A stretch of 64,000 nucleotides of DNA from Megascapheus bottae (Eukaryota; Chordata; Mammalia; Rodentia; Geomyidae). Under the pieces are notes generated by a model. The model worked only from the letters and a program-made list of their open reading frames with translations, did no database searches and was not told the DNA's origin. The translations under genes were made by a program, and so were the position numbers. Positions 12,001-43,690 of this stretch are shown one piece after another (the first letter of the stretch is position 1; every line of letters starts with the position of its first letter). The DNA lies in NCBI GenBank assembly GCA_024803745.1, contig JANJXV010000039.1, positions 8,958,001-9,022,000 of the forward strand, written 5' to 3'.

Positions 12001-15000
12001 CCAGAAAAACAGGAAGAGGCACTGTGGCTTAAAGTGGGAGAGCACTACCCTTGAGCTAAAGAGGTCAGGGACAGTCTCAGACCCAGAGATCAAGACCCAT
12101 GACAAACAAAAATAAGAAAGAGGGGACTGGCTAGTAGAGCACTAGCCCTGAGAAATCCCAAAGACAGTACCCAGGCTCTGACTGGCAAAAGTCCCAGGAC
12201 TGGCAATAAATAAATAAATTAAAAGAAAGACAGAAAACAAAATCTGCTTCATTTACCTCAAAATCTGGTCCTGACAAGAACCAATTCTCTTCATGAATTT
12301 GTAAAACATTTGATCTCCACTTTTAATTTTGGTCTTCTCATATTTTTCATCGCCACCACCAGAAAAGCTACAGAGAAAAGCACAAACTACGCTTAGTGTG
12401 GATAGACAAAGAATTACAGTATTTCAGAGAGCAAACAAGATTTTTTGTGCCAGGACCGGGGCTTAAACTCAGGGCCAGGGTACTCTCCTTTAGCTCTGTC
12501 TCTCAAGGCAAGCACACTACTATTTGAGCCAGTACTCTACTTCTGGCTTTTTGGTGGTTAATTGGGGAGCTTTAAATCATGACCATCAAATCTCAACATC
12601 CCGAGCAGCTGGGATGATAGGCATGAATCACTACTGCCCAGTAGATTTTTTTTTGGCGGGCTGTAGGGCTTGAAGTCAGGGCCTGGACGCTGTCCCTGAG
12701 CTCTTCACCTCAAGGCTAGACTCTAGGGCCACGAGTGTGGCCTAATGGTAGCATGCTTGCCTAACATGCACGAAACCCTCGGTTCGATTCCCTGGAAGCA
12801 CATACACAGAAAAAGCTGGAAGTGACGGTGCCCAGGCCCTGAGTTCAAGCCCCAGGATGAATGAATGGATGGGCACGGGGGGGGGGGGGGGGGGACGCAG
12901 CGCACGCACGCACAGGTAGCATTCTATCTTTGAGCCACAGCACCACACCCCAACACCCCCACCCCCACATACACCCCCCCACACACGGGTAGCACTCTAT
13001 CTTTGAGCTACAGTATCACTTCCAGTTTTCTGGTGGTTAATTGGAGATAGGAATCTTATGGACTTTAAGCCGGCCAAGGTGGCTTACTCCTGTAATCCTC
13101 GCTGTAGTGGTTAACTGGAGATAAGAGTCTCAAGGTCTTTTGTGCCCAGGCCGGTTATGAACCTCGGTCCTCAGATCTCAGCCTCCAGAGTAGTTAGGAT
13201 GACAGGCGTGAGCCACCAAGCCTGGCTCAAACGCAGTTCTATTAAGAACTGTCTTCTGGAAGTGGCACTGTGGTTCAAGTGGAAGAGTGATAGCCTTGAG
13301 CTGAAGACTCCCTGAACTGTCCCTGAGGACAATGCCCAGGTCTTGAGTTCAAGGCTCACGACCAAAAAAAAAAATTCTTATGGACTTTAGTGGCAGGGCT
13401 GGCTTTGAACCGGGATCTTCAGAGTCGCTAGGATTATAAGCGTGAGCCACCAGCACCAGACTTGAAAATTATTTTGTTTAAAAGCATTTAGCCAGGAGGC
13501 TGAGATCTGAGGATCAACGTTCAAAGCCAGTCCGGACACAAAAGGACTTGACACTCTTATCTCCAATTAACCCCTAGAAAATGGGAAGTGGGGCTTGGCA
13601 CAAGGGTAGGGTGGTAGCCTTTAGCAGTAGAGCTCAGGGACAACACCCAGGCCCAGGGGTAGGGCAGTAACCTTGAAATGAAGAGCTTAAGGACAGCACC
13701 CAGGCCGAGTTCAAGCCCCACGACTCACAAAAAAATGAATTTAGGGGCTGGAGGCAGAGTTCAGTGAATGCACACCTGCCTGGTCGGTTCAAGATCCTGA
13801 GCTGAAAACCCTTGTTCTGCTAAAAATAAGCAAACCAATTTCTTAGGGGACAGGGGTGTAGCTAAGTAGAAGGTATTTAGCACATACAAGACCATGGGTA
13901 TAATTCCTAGTCCCACAAAAAAGAGCAAAAATAATGTCTCAAATACATGTGCAGCCCTACCATTCTCCCAACCCTTTTCAACAATAAGCTTTCTACAAGG
14001 TAAAAGGCCAGTATGTCCGCTGACACTGTTACAGACTATTTTTTTTTTTTTTTTTTGCCAGTTCTGGGCTTGAGCTCAGGGCCTGAGCACTGCCCTTGGA
14101 CTTTCTCAAGGCTAGAGCTCTACCACTTGAGCCTCAGCACCACTTCCGGCTTTTTTCTATGCATGTGGTACTGAGGAATCGAATTGGGGTCTTTGTGCAT
14201 GCTAGGCAAGCACTTTAACCACTAGGCCAAACTCCCGTCATTCCCCGCCCCGCCCCATAATTTTTTTTGGTGTTGGTTGTGGGGCTTGATCTCTGGGCTG
14301 GGTGCTATCCCTGAGCTCTTCAGCTCAAGGCTAGTGCTCTACCACTGAGCCACAGTGTCACTTCAGTGTTCTGGTGGTTAACTGGACATAAGAGTCTCAG
14401 GGACTTTTGTGCCAGGGATAGCTTTGAACTGCAACCCTCAGATCTCAGCCTCCTTAGTAGCTAGAATTATAGGCATAAGCCACTGGTGCCCAGCTTATTT
14501 TCATAAATTTTTGAAATGTCATCATGTCTTTACTCTCCCACCAACATTATTCTGAAAAGTGCTGACAAGTCAAACAATTCTGATAAAACAAAACAAAACA
14601 AACAGGGGTGGGAGTGTGGCCTAGTGGTGGCATGCTCACCTATCATGCACAAAGCCCTGGGTTCCATTCCTTAGAACCACATATACAGAAAAAAAACAGA
14701 AGTGGCACTGTGGCGATAAGTAACAGAGTGCCAGCCTTGAGCAAAAAGTGTCCAAGGACAGGGCCCAGGCCCTGAGTTCAAGCCTCAGGACTGCATACCC
14801 CCCACCCCACCCCCCAAAAAAAGGGCCGGGAGTGTGGCCTAGTGGTAGAGTGCTTGCCTAGCATGCATGAAACCGTGGGTTCAATTCCTGGGTACCACAT
14901 ACACAGAAAAAGCCAGAAGTGATTCTGTGGCCAAGTGGTAGAGCTCTAGCCTTGAGAAAGCCTAAGGATAGTGCTCAGATCAAATTCAGGCCCTAGGACT

Positions 15001-18000
15001 GACAAAAACAAAGAAACAACAACAACAACAACAAAACCCTACTTTTTGTGGTACACAGGTGGGAGATAGTGGTAAGTTGTGAACTCAGAGCCTGTCACTT
15101 GCAAAGCAGGTAGTCTACCATGCTCCCAGTCCTTTGGCCTTTCTTCTCATTTTCGGATAGCATCTTACGCTTCTGCCCAGGTGAGCCCAGACCTTGATAC
15201 TCCTATTTCTTTAGCCAGGCTCAGGGACAGCTAGAGATGCCCAGGGCCTATACCACCATGCCCAGCTTAATGTACCCTTGGAATGACATCTTCCTGGATC
15301 TCTGCCTCCAGAGTTGCTGGGACTACAGGTGTGAGCTACTGTGCCTAATCTCACCTGTCACTTTCTGGAGTGCAGGTATCAATAAACCTACGTGTTTATA
15401 AGCTAACTCTTGTTGCCTGGTAAGGGCTGTACTGCTGTTTCTTACCCAAGGAGTGAAGCAGAAAGGTCCTACCACCTATGTTCTTCCTGAAGTGTCCCAC
15501 AGAACTGAGGCGAAACCTCAGGTGCTTGCTGTGTGGCACCTTCCTGACCACGTCACTTCTCAACCTCAGCAGCTGCACGCATTCACCTTTGGGAGAGCAA
15601 CTGGTCCACAGGAATCCCTTCTCGCTGCTCGTAGTCCCTCAGGAGGTTGTAGGCATGATCGAGACTGACCAAGTCTCTGAAATCTTCCTCGGCCACCACA
15701 GAGATGTAGTAGGGCTGGAACTGCGGTACTGCTGTGGGCCTGGCCATTCCTCCTTGCTGAGATGCAGGATGTGCGGCATCCACGCCAGCATCCTGCAGGC
15801 AGAGGCCCTGGAGCTGCACTGTGTAGTCTATATCCTTATCATTAGAGGAATCCTTTCTAAAATCCAAAGGAAGCCGGGGCGCAGGCGCGTCCTCACTGTC
15901 ACTGCCCCAGTCATCTGCACCTTCACACCAGTTCTCAGCTGCAAGGCCATTTTCCTGTTTTGGGAAGACACCCGGCAAATAAAAACCAATCAGGCTTAGA
16001 TTTCACACACAGATTTCATCTGTGCCTTGACCTTAAACTATCTCTTCCCCTCTGGGGAACTCTAATCCAACTTCTTGGATTCCAGATATTCAGAATTACA
16101 TGGAAGGTGATTTCAGTACTTACCTTTCCTTTCCAGGGCAGACAGCATGGCCTCGAGGGCCCACAGTGTTTTCAACCATCTGTCCTAAAACCTTTCCATG
16201 TACTTCATTTGCTGTAGAAACTGAAGGAAAGAACTACATTCCCAGACTCCTTTAGCATCTAGGGTCATCACATATGATCAGGAGTCTAAGTAAATTCACG
16301 AGAGACACAAATTTGAGAGCACCAGAAACAGATCTAAACTTGCATGGAATAAAGAAATGTCAAGAGCTGGAAGCTAATGGCTCCAGCCTGGAATCAGGAG
16401 ACAAAGATTTGAGGATTGTGGTCCAATGCCATCCAGGGCTCCAATTACCTACCCCCAAACCAGAACTATAGATTGGTAGCTCAAGGTGGTAGAGTGCTAT
16501 CCTTGAGCACAAAAGCTCAGGGACAGGGCCCAAGCTCCATGCCATGAAACAAAGGGGAATCATTCTGAAGGACAGTAGGTTTCTAGTGTGGAAACCACTC
16601 CCCCCCCCCCCCCAGTCCTGGGGCTTGAATTCAAGATCTGAGCACCTTGGGCTTTCTCAAGGCTAGAGCTCTACCACTTTAGCCACAGCATCACTTCTTT
16701 TTCTATGTATGCGGTACTGAGGAATTAAACCCAGGTCTTTGTGAATGCTAGGCAAGCACTCTATCATTAGGCCAAACTCCCAGCCCTACCTAACTACTCT
16801 TGAGTGTCCTGACTGCAGGTGAGGCCATTTCTAAGATGTGGTTTCAGAGGTCACACCTGGAATCACATTCTACCGTCTATCAACTTAGTAAATCCTTGTG
16901 TTAAGTCTTTGAATTAAGTCTATGTCAGCTTATTATCAGAAAGTGAACTTTGAAAAGACATATCCATCTTATTTCTAGTTCCTATATTGCTGGTATTGTC
17001 TCTCTCCCATATTAAACGGTATATACAGAACTACAGCAAAAGGCAGCTGAAATTTATTCTGCAACTGCAGACAGAACTAGGGATTACACTCAAGGTCTGG
17101 GAACTATCTTTTAGCTTTTTTTCCCCCTTAAGGCTGGTGCTCTGTCGCTCGAACCACACCTCCAAGCCACCATTCTTGCTAGGTAATTCTTGCTAGCTTT
17201 GAAGCTCAATCCTCAGATTTTCACCTCGTGAGTGGTTGGAATTACAGGTGTGAGTCGCCAGCACCCAGCTTACCGCTGGTTATATCTTCCAGGAGAGATG
17301 TGGTCCACGGGTGAAGGAGCTTGAGCTGAATAACAACTAAGTAACAGCTGAGTTTGAAGCCTGAGTTTGAGTCCCAGTATTGGCATGACAAAAGAAAACT
17401 CAAAACCCATTTCGTTGAGCTTTTTCTTTTTCCTTTTTCAGGAGACGGGGTGTTGTTGTGCAGCCCAGGCTGGCCTGGAGCTCCTCCCTGGGCGGCTTGT
17501 GATTCTCAAGTTAGCTGGTACTAACAGACCTACACCATCAAGCCTGGCTTTACCCCACCTAACGAGAGAGGTCAAGGACACCCTCAACAGCCACCCAACA
17601 CGCTGCCAGTCACCACCGTTTTACCTGAGCTGCTGGCGCCTCTTTCTCTTGCACCTGCAGGCACTGGGAGCGCAGCACCTTCCAGCTTCGGGGTAAAGAC
17701 GGATGGTGGTGAGGCCTCCACGCTGTCCCCGGGCCCCCAGCTCGTGTCCTCCCCCCTCCCCGCCTCACCGCCTTCCCCTCCCCCGCCGTTGTGGGGAGAC
17801 CGAACCCCGCTCACCAGCGCGCCCCGCCTTCCGCGCACGTCGGGAGGGCACACGCGAACACGTGCAGGAGCCGGTGGAACGGGGAGCCTTCGAGCGGGCA
17901 GTACACCTGCACGACCAGGGCGAGCGGCCGTCCGCAGCGCTCACACGCGGGCCTCGGCGCCGCCACGGCGGGCGGGGCGTCCTGACGGGGAGACGGCGCT

Positions 18001-18174
18001 TCGAGGCGGCCCCGGGGCCTCGCCCAGCGCCCACCCAACCCCGGCTACAGCCCCAGACCTCACCGGAACGCCGCCCAGCTTGCTCGCCGTCCAGGCGCTC
18101 GGCCCCGTGGGGCTGCCGGGCACGGCTGCGTCTCGAAATCCGAGCAGCACCGGTGGTTTTCCGGCAGCGGCCAT
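2635..18174 (-). CDS. PDCD2L: PDCD2L (programmed cell death 2-like), complete gene, 7 coding exons
   Basis: Joining 18174-18064, 17981-17815, 17685-17625, 15954-15587, 12367-12257, 7818-7670 and 2765-2635 gives 1098 bp, 365 residues, with consistent phases; human PDCD2L is about 358. The family has a TSR4/PDCD2 fold and PDCD2_C domain and acts as an adaptor for 40S protein uS5 (RPS2) with CRM1-dependent export; PDCD2L lacks the MYND finger of PDCD2. Visible features are a cysteine-rich N-terminal half (C50-x2-C53, C65, C81, C86), an acidic linker around residues 120-135, and C-terminal pairs C296-x2-C299 and C336-x3-C340 that could hold zinc. The gene starts in its own CpG island. Its stop lies about 1.9 kb upstream of the UBA2 promoter, in the same orientation. 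Confidence 0.96.
2835..2960 (+). repeat. MIR-like ancient SINE
   Basis: The run TTAGTGGTTCAAGCA followed by GAGCCTGGGTTCAAGTCCCA and CTCTACCAGTAC has the order and spacing of the MIR tRNA-like head and core. It differs from the younger A and B SINEs around it. Identification is by eye only. Confidence 0.6.
4642..4788 (-). mobile_element. Family A SINE with target-site duplication
   Basis: A minus-strand copy lies between two copies of AATGAGTACATTTCTTTTT, at about 4628-4646 and 4790-4808. The duplicated sequence belongs to a degraded LINE-3'-like fragment, so the SINE inserted into an older retroelement. Confidence 0.75.
5206..5285 (+). mobile_element. ID monomer SINE
   Basis: Contains GATGTAGCTCAGTGG, then GCGCTTGCCTAGCA and GGTTCGATCCCC, the A-box, stem and B-box of a tRNA-derived rodent ID element, with an A-rich tail. 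Unlike families A and B it is a single unit, so it is useful as the likely building block of the dimers. Confidence 0.75.
6990..7095 (+). mobile_element. LINE-3'-like short element
   Basis: Diverged copy with AAATGTACTCATTACCTAAC, ATGTAATTCTAACCTCTC and TGTATATCCTTTATAATAA. Confidence 0.5.
7670..7818 (-). CDS. PDCD2L: PDCD2L exon 6
   Basis: 149 bp coding RYSWSGEPLFLSCPTSAITE, PACGYCGGPRTFECQLMPAL and VTMLSSAHL. This is the heart of the PDCD2_C domain, with the C-x2-C pair at 296/299. The acceptor is TCTCTTAG and the donor GTAAGA. Confidence 0.95.
8193..8390 (+). mobile_element. Near full-length family A SINE (type copy)
   Basis: A good reference copy. The first tRNA-like half has an A-box-like TGGCCTAGTGG and B-box-like GGTTCGATTCC. 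A short A-rich linker follows, then a second ID-like half with GGCTCAAGTGGTAGAGC and GCCCTGAGCCCAAGCC, then a poly(A) tail. RNA polymerase III promoter elements are present, so it probably amplified by LINE-1 machinery. Confidence 0.8.
9016..9224 (-). mobile_element. Family A SINE inserted in a family B SINE, with TSD
   Basis: Flanked by AGTTCATGAGACTTTT at about 9005-9020 and 9225-9240. The host is a plus-strand B copy whose head (8930-9015) and tail (9225-9355) resume across the insertion. Confidence 0.85.
9354..9398 (+). repeat. CA microsatellite
   Basis: CA repeat with small interruptions directly at the tail of a family B SINE, probably seeded by its A-rich end. Confidence 0.85.
9640..9770 (+). 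mobile_element. LINE-3'-like short element
   Basis: GGGATAATATCAATGTTC, then GATGTACCCACTACCTGTGA, ATGTAACTAACCCCCTCTAT and GACAATAAAATA. Same layout as the copies near 57.2-57.6 kb, ending in a poly(A)-signal-like AATAAA. Confidence 0.6.
12257..12367 (-). CDS. PDCD2L: PDCD2L exon 5
   Basis: 111 bp in an intron-rich region with no long open frame. It codes GGGDEKYEKTKIKSGDQ and FYKFMKRIGSCQDQIL. The acceptor is TCTCTGTAG and the donor GTAAAT; entry and exit phases match exons 4 and 6. Confidence 0.93.
12368..15586 (-). repeat. PDCD2L: PDCD2L intron 4, nested SINEs and a G-run
   Basis: Contains minus B (12443-12645), a nested cluster at 12648-13460 (minus B pieces, a plus A at 12727-12872, an 18-base G-run and CA-rich DNA), plus B (13490-13735), minus A (14040-14240), minus B (14258-14495) and two plus A copies (14610-14820, 14825-15010). 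A weak 7SL-like piece lies near 15290-15345. No gene is seen in the unique parts. Confidence 0.65.
12877..12894 (+). repeat. G homopolymer, 18 bases
   Basis: An uninterrupted run of 18 G on the plus strand inside a nested SINE cluster, flanked by ACG-rich DNA. Such runs are prone to slippage and sequencing error, so its exact length is uncertain. Confidence 0.8.
15587..15954 (-). CDS. PDCD2L: PDCD2L exon 4
   Basis: The largest exon, 368 bp, codes residues 114-236. It contains the acidic ENWCEGADDWGSDSEDAP stretch and the conserved QPYYISVVAEEDF block. It ends LLSQ before GTGAAT, phase 2. Confidence 0.95.
15955..17624 (-). repeat. PDCD2L: PDCD2L intron 3, SINE pieces plus unique DNA
   Basis: About 15960-16350 and 16800-17060 look unique. 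SINEs are a plus B fragment (16366-16550), a C-run then minus A (16600-16785), a minus B (about 17070-17272) and a minus 7SL/B1-like monomer (17430-17552). Confidence 0.6.
17625..17685 (-). CDS. PDCD2L: PDCD2L exon 3
   Basis: Small 61 bp exon finishing codon 93 and coding WKVLRSQCLQVQEKEAPAAQ, donor GTAAAA, phase 0. The acceptor is TTACCCCGAAG, which is fairly weak but sits exactly where the conserved WKV motif begins. Confidence 0.9.
17815..17981 (-). CDS. PDCD2L: PDCD2L exon 2
   Basis: Codes residues 38 to part of 93, with the first cysteine cluster (ACERCG) and the conserved run QVYCPLEGSPFHRLLHVFAC. The acceptor is CCCCGTCAG and the donor GTGAGC, ending in phase 2. Confidence 0.95.
18064..18174 (-). 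CDS. PDCD2L: PDCD2L exon 1
   Basis: Codes residues 1-37, starting MAAAGKPPVLLGFRDAAVPG and ending SKLGGVP, then a GTGAGG donor, phase 0. The following intron is only 82 bp. The ATG lies 13 bp from a TCACGTGA palindrome, so the 5'UTR must be short or start inside the motif. Confidence 0.95.
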
Positions 18175-18310
18175 GATCGTCGGGCGCTCACGTGATCAGA
18201 ACTACGGAAGCCGGGGGGGGGGTAAGGAGGTCCCTGCGCATGCGCGGCGCATGCGCGGCGCCCAGGCCAGCGAAGCCCCGCCTCCCCGCGTTAGTAGCCT
18301 TCTACACCCT
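18175..18310 (-). promoter_or_regulatory. PDCD2L: PDCD2L promoter: E-box and paired NRF1 sites
   Basis: Upstream of the ATG are TCACGTGA (18188-18195; USF/TFE-type E-box), an ETS core in ACGGAAG (about 18204-18210), and two perfect GCGCATGCGC palindromes (18236-18245 and 18247-18256) of the NRF1 type, 11 bp apart centre to centre. The CpG island runs from about 17690 to 18320 and includes exons 1-2. No TATA box is seen. Confidence 0.8.
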
Positions 18311-19772
18311 TTAAGGTTAGCACGCTGCGGCACCAGCCGTGTCTGCTGAGTCTTGGGTTCAAATCCGTGGACACCCAGGTTAAATTCGTCTGATGCCCTG
18401 CAACAGGAAGAGGGCACTGTTGACTAGGAACTCACCTTGTCAGAAAACCTTACTTCGAGATAAATACAATAGTGCGGGTGCGGCGGCTGACGCCTGAAAT
18501 CCAAGCTACTCAGGTGGAGATCTGAGGATCGCGGTTCAAAGCCAGCCGGGGCATTGAAGTCCGTGAGCCTCTTATCTCCAGTTCACCTCTAGAAAGCCAC
18601 AGGTGGCGCTGTGGCTCCAAGGGCAGGGGCGGTAACCCAGAGCTGACGAGCTCAGGGACAGCGCCCAGGCCCAGAGTTCAAGTTAAAGAGCAAATGTGAG
18701 CCTTGCTACTCAGCAGGCTGAAATCGCAGCATCGCAGTTCCAGCCAGCCCAGGAAAGTCCTTGAACTTCTCATCTCCAGTTAACCAGGAGAAGTGGTTAA
18801 GTGGCAGTGGCTCAGCACAGTGAGGTGCTAGTCTCGAGTGAAAGAGCGCAGAGGCAGCATCTTAAATCCCACCTTGAGGCTGAGATCTGAGCATCATGGC
18901 TCAAAGCCAGACTCTTGTCCCCAAACTAATCACCAAAAAAGGCAAAAGTGGAGCTTTTGTTTGACTGGTAATGTCAGCCTAGGGTGAAAAAGCCAAGAAT
19001 GTAAAGCCCTTATCAAGCTCGAGTACCAATGGTGGGGGAGAGTGAAGTTCGGTGGTAAAGCCCTTGTCTAGCATGCATGAGGCCACAACTCACATCCCCC
19101 GCACCAAAAAGGAAAAAGAACCCGGTATGGTGTCATACACCAGTGATGTCTGCACTTGGGATACTATTTTTAAGGCTACACAATGAGAAAGAAGATGGAT
19201 AACAGGGATTTCCACCTGATGGCCAAGAAAAGCTAACATTTTTACAATGATCAGAGCAGGAGCTGGGAACCTGGCTTGGTGGCAGAGTGCTTGTCTTGCA
19301 TGCCTGAAGACCTGGGTTCAATTTTTCAGTGCCATATAAACAGAAAAAGCCTGAAATGGTGTTGTGGCTGTAAGTGGTATTGTTAGCCTTAAACACACAG
19401 TGTGTAGGCCCTGAGTTAAAGGCTCAGGACTGGCAAAATGATTTAAAAAAAGAAGGTGGGGGGGGAACCTAAAGTGTTGGTCAGCTAATAATCACCCCAG
19501 ATCTCAGCCAGAAACTTATCTGACCAATTTGTAATGACAGTGTGGTTTTTAAATTTTCCAGTGGCTAACATCTACAATCCTAGTACATTCCTACCTACCC
19601 AAAAGGCTGAGAGGTTTGAAGCCAGCCTTAGCTGAAAAATCTGCAAGATTCCATCACAACGGCAGCAAAAGCAGGACTGGAAGATAGGGTACAATGGGCA
19701 GAGCACCAGGTGTGAGCAAGCAAGCTGAATGAGTTCAAGTCAAACCCTACAACCAGTGAACATGTGCGCGAG

Positions 19773-19805
<33 letters not shown>

Positions 19806-20046
19806 TCCGCCTTCAACCCACCACTGAACTGAAGCAATCAACAAAAAACAAGAGGAAATGGATTTGATTAGCAGTCAAGCTGCCTTGGTGGCTTTGGCTG
19901 TGTCCGGGTCCCCCTGGTAGCCTGCTCCCCACTCTATCAGGTGTCAACCAGGGCACAGGGCTCCTCCCACCAGGAGCTGACTGCCACACAGAACATCCAA
20001 TCAAGGAACACTAAGATGCTGAGTGCGCCACCTCCTTTGTGGAATC
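18311..20046. repeat. GPI-PDCD2L intergenic spacer
   Basis: Degraded SINE material fills much of it: plus B (18474-18690), plus B pieces (18690-19030), an ID-like piece (19035-19110), plus A (19265-19440) and a degraded plus B (about 19560-19760). A purine-pyrimidine GC/CA repeat follows at 19762-19805. 19810-20046 is unique and runs into the GPI poly(A) site. No gene is seen. Confidence 0.6.
19762..19805 (+). repeat. Alternating GC/CA microsatellite
   Basis: GTGCGCGAGCGCGCGC followed by an uninterrupted CA repeat gives about 44 bp of almost pure purine-pyrimidine alternation, a typical Z-DNA-forming composition. Confidence 0.8.
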
Positions 20047-20318
20047 TTTATTCTCCTTGGGATGTGAATGATGAGAACAGAGGTCAGAAATAAACTGCAC
20101 CCAAACACACACTTCAGCTGAATGGAAAACAAGAGGCAGAGTGGACGTGGCTGAGGAAATGGCCAACTCCAGGCCAGCTGCTCCTAACGGGCCTGTATGG
20201 GTCCAAGCCCACCACCAGAGGGCGCTCTGGGCTGGGAGGAAAAGGACCATGCAGTGCAGAAGGGTGAGGAGGGAGGAGAGGGTGCGGCCATCTCCACTGG
20301 GCTGTGGGGCTGCTGTGT
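20047..20318 (-). terminator. GPI: GPI 3'UTR with AATAAA at 20047-20052
   Basis: About 270 bp of non-repetitive sequence follows the stop. On the minus strand AATAAAG is at 20052-20047, with GT-rich sequence just beyond. This is the best main polyadenylation signal. A second hexamer overlaps the stop codon itself. Confidence 0.75.
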
Positions 20319-41615
<21,297 letters not shown>

Positions 41616-41870
41616 GGCGGGGGCCCAAAGGTAATCAGGCCCGGAGCTTGCGCGGAAGAAGGAAGGAAGGAAGGAAAGGAGGCCGGTGGCGCGCGCAGTA
41701 GAAGGGCCTCGGCCCGCGCGCACAGCCGCCTTTTATAGCGCAGGCGCTCGGCCACGCCCCACGTACAAGCCACGCCCTCGCCTCACGCCCCTGACGTCCT
41801 GGTGCCCCGCCCTACGCGCGGGCCCGCTTCGTCCGCTGCACGACCTTGCAGGGACCTTTGCTTGCTTGCA
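41616..41870 (-). promoter_or_regulatory. GPI: GPI promoter (TATA box in CpG island)
   Basis: On the minus strand TATAAAA is at 41737-41731, about 116 bp before the ATG, predicting transcription start near 41700-41708. Upstream are GGGCGTGG boxes (Sp1/KLF type), an ACGTG hypoxia-response core at 41764-41760, and a CRE-like TGACGTC at about 41791-41797. GPI is a known hypoxia-induced glycolytic gene, so the ACGTG core is plausible but untested. Confidence 0.75.
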
Positions 41871-43690
41871 GCTTCTCCTGGAGCGGGGTTGGGGTAGTGA
41901 TGGGGTGCAGCCACTTGTCCCCTGTAGGAGTTGTGATTCTTGGGGGGGGGGCTTTTATGGAACGCCTCCCTTCCACGGTACTGGTGTTGTTTCCAGTACC
42001 CAAATGACCCAAGAAATCAAGCTGGAAAGGATGCTGAGAATCAAAGGGTATAATTTTAAATAGATGATGGCGAAAATGCTCACTGATGTTTTCGGAGCAA
42101 AAGTCTGAAAGCCAGGGAGGGAGCTTAATGGGAAGGAAAATGGTCAGGCAAGCCGAATAGGAACTGCAAAATTCCTGAAATAGGAGCAGTGTTTAAGCCT
42201 GATACCTGTAGATCAAGCCTGTAAATCTTACTCAGGAGCCTGAGATCTACATTCTAGGCAAGCCCGAGTAGATAAATTCCCACCCAAGACGCTTATCCCC
42301 AATTTACCAGCAAAAAGCCAGACATGGAGGTGTGGCTCAAATGGCAGAATGCCAGCCTTGAGTGGGAAAAACACCAAACAAGTAAAAGCAGTAGGGCCTG
42401 AGTTCAAACCGTGGTACCAGAGTGGGGAGGGAGGAAGTATACTTAGATGTTTACATGTCCTAGACACATCTCTGTTTTACTCATTCTAGTGAATGAGGCT
42501 GGAGTGGAGTGGCTGTATGAGAAAGGTCTTTGAATTTTGTTCTGAAAGAGACAAAGCCAATGAAGGATTCTAAGCAAAGGCATCCTCTGACCCGTTCATA
42601 CAGAACATCAGGTTGAATAGAAGTCCCCAGAGAGGAAATCGGTGCAATACTACAGATTGATTAGGAAGCTGTTATGGTATGCTGGATGAGTAAAGAAGTC
42701 ACAGTTTTCTGGTGAGAAAGAAAAATGATGGCATCAAGTTTGGGATCTGAGTTCCTGGGGAAATGGAGTTGTCATCAGTAATTGCAAGTATGGAAAGAGG
42801 AAGATTTTTAAGAGGTGCAAGTTTGGGAGGAAAATGATATCTCATTTTGTGTGTGGGGGTGTGCCAGGACTGGGGCTTGAAATCAGAGACTGGGCAACAT
42901 CCCTAGGGTTGTTTGTGTGTTTGTTTTTCTCAAGGCTAGTGCTCAATCATTGAATCCAAATCTACTGGAGATACGAGTCTCACAGACTTTCCTGCTCAGG
43001 TTGGCTTCAAGCCATGATCCTCAGAGCTCAGCCTCTTTGCTAACTAGGATTACTGGCATGAGTGACTCTAGGAATTCTGTGACTGGCAGCTTCTGACACC
43101 TTGAGCCCTTGTCTTTGTGATTTCCAGCTGCTTCACTAGTTCAGGTCTCCCCATGATCTTTTAGATTTAATCTCAGTGATGTTGGGGCTCAAAGTAGTAG
43201 AGCACTAGCCTTGAGCTGCAGGTCTCAAGGACAGCACCCAGAACCAGAGTTCAAGCACCACTACTGACAAGGGAAAAAAAAAAATACACGCTATTGGGGA
43301 GTCGAGTTTGGCCTAGTGGTAGAGTGCTTGCCTAGCATGCACAAAGACCCTAGTCCTATTCTTTGTTACCACATACATAGAAAAAGCCGGAAATGGTGCT
43401 GTGGCTCACGCCCATATCTTACCCAGGAAGCTGAAATCTGAGAATCATGGTTCAAAACCAGGCCAGACAAGAAAGTCCATGCGACTCCTACGTCCAACAC
43501 CACAAGGCGGTGTGGCTCAAGTGGTAGAGCACCAGCCTGGAGCGCAAAAGCCAAGGGGCAGTGCACCCCCCTCCCACACCCCTCCAGGTCGTGTAATTGC
43601 ATGCACAGGAAAGGTGGAGCATGGGTGGAGACAAAGCAGCCGCTTGGGGCCGTGTCCCCAGATCACCAGGATCCCACTGCCAACTGCTAC
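41871..43690. repeat. Spacer between GPI promoter and orphan CpG island
   Basis: Plus B (42190-42430), minus B (42850-43070), a degraded plus B tail (43170-43285), and plus A joined to B-like pieces (43296-43590). 42430-42840 looks unique. No gene recognised. Confidence 0.55.

Larger units (their letters stand above)
7819..12256 (-). repeat. PDCD2L: PDCD2L intron 5, SINE-dense
   Basis: SINEs read by eye: minus B piece (8066-8120), plus A (8193-8390), minus A (8490-8676), plus A (8716-8905), plus B (about 8930-9355) split by a minus A (9016-9224), and plus A (9407-9612). Then a LINE-3'-like copy (9640-9770), plus B (9922-10165), minus A piece (10300-10413), plus B (10441-10685), minus B (10920-11155), minus B piece and plus B (11170-11560), plus B (11687-12105) split by plus A (11780-11976), and a plus A piece (12124-12225). 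7830-8060 and 10690-10915 look unique. Confidence 0.7.

Noticed and set aside
15478..15999. 173-codon plus-strand frame
   Set aside because: Antisense shadow of PDCD2L exon 4, whose minus-strand reading is a conserved protein.
17744..18349. 201-codon plus-strand frame over the PDCD2L promoter
   Set aside because: It is antisense to PDCD2L exons 1-2 in a CpG island; GC-rich DNA has few stops, and the composition is Pro/Ala/Arg-rich without a domain.
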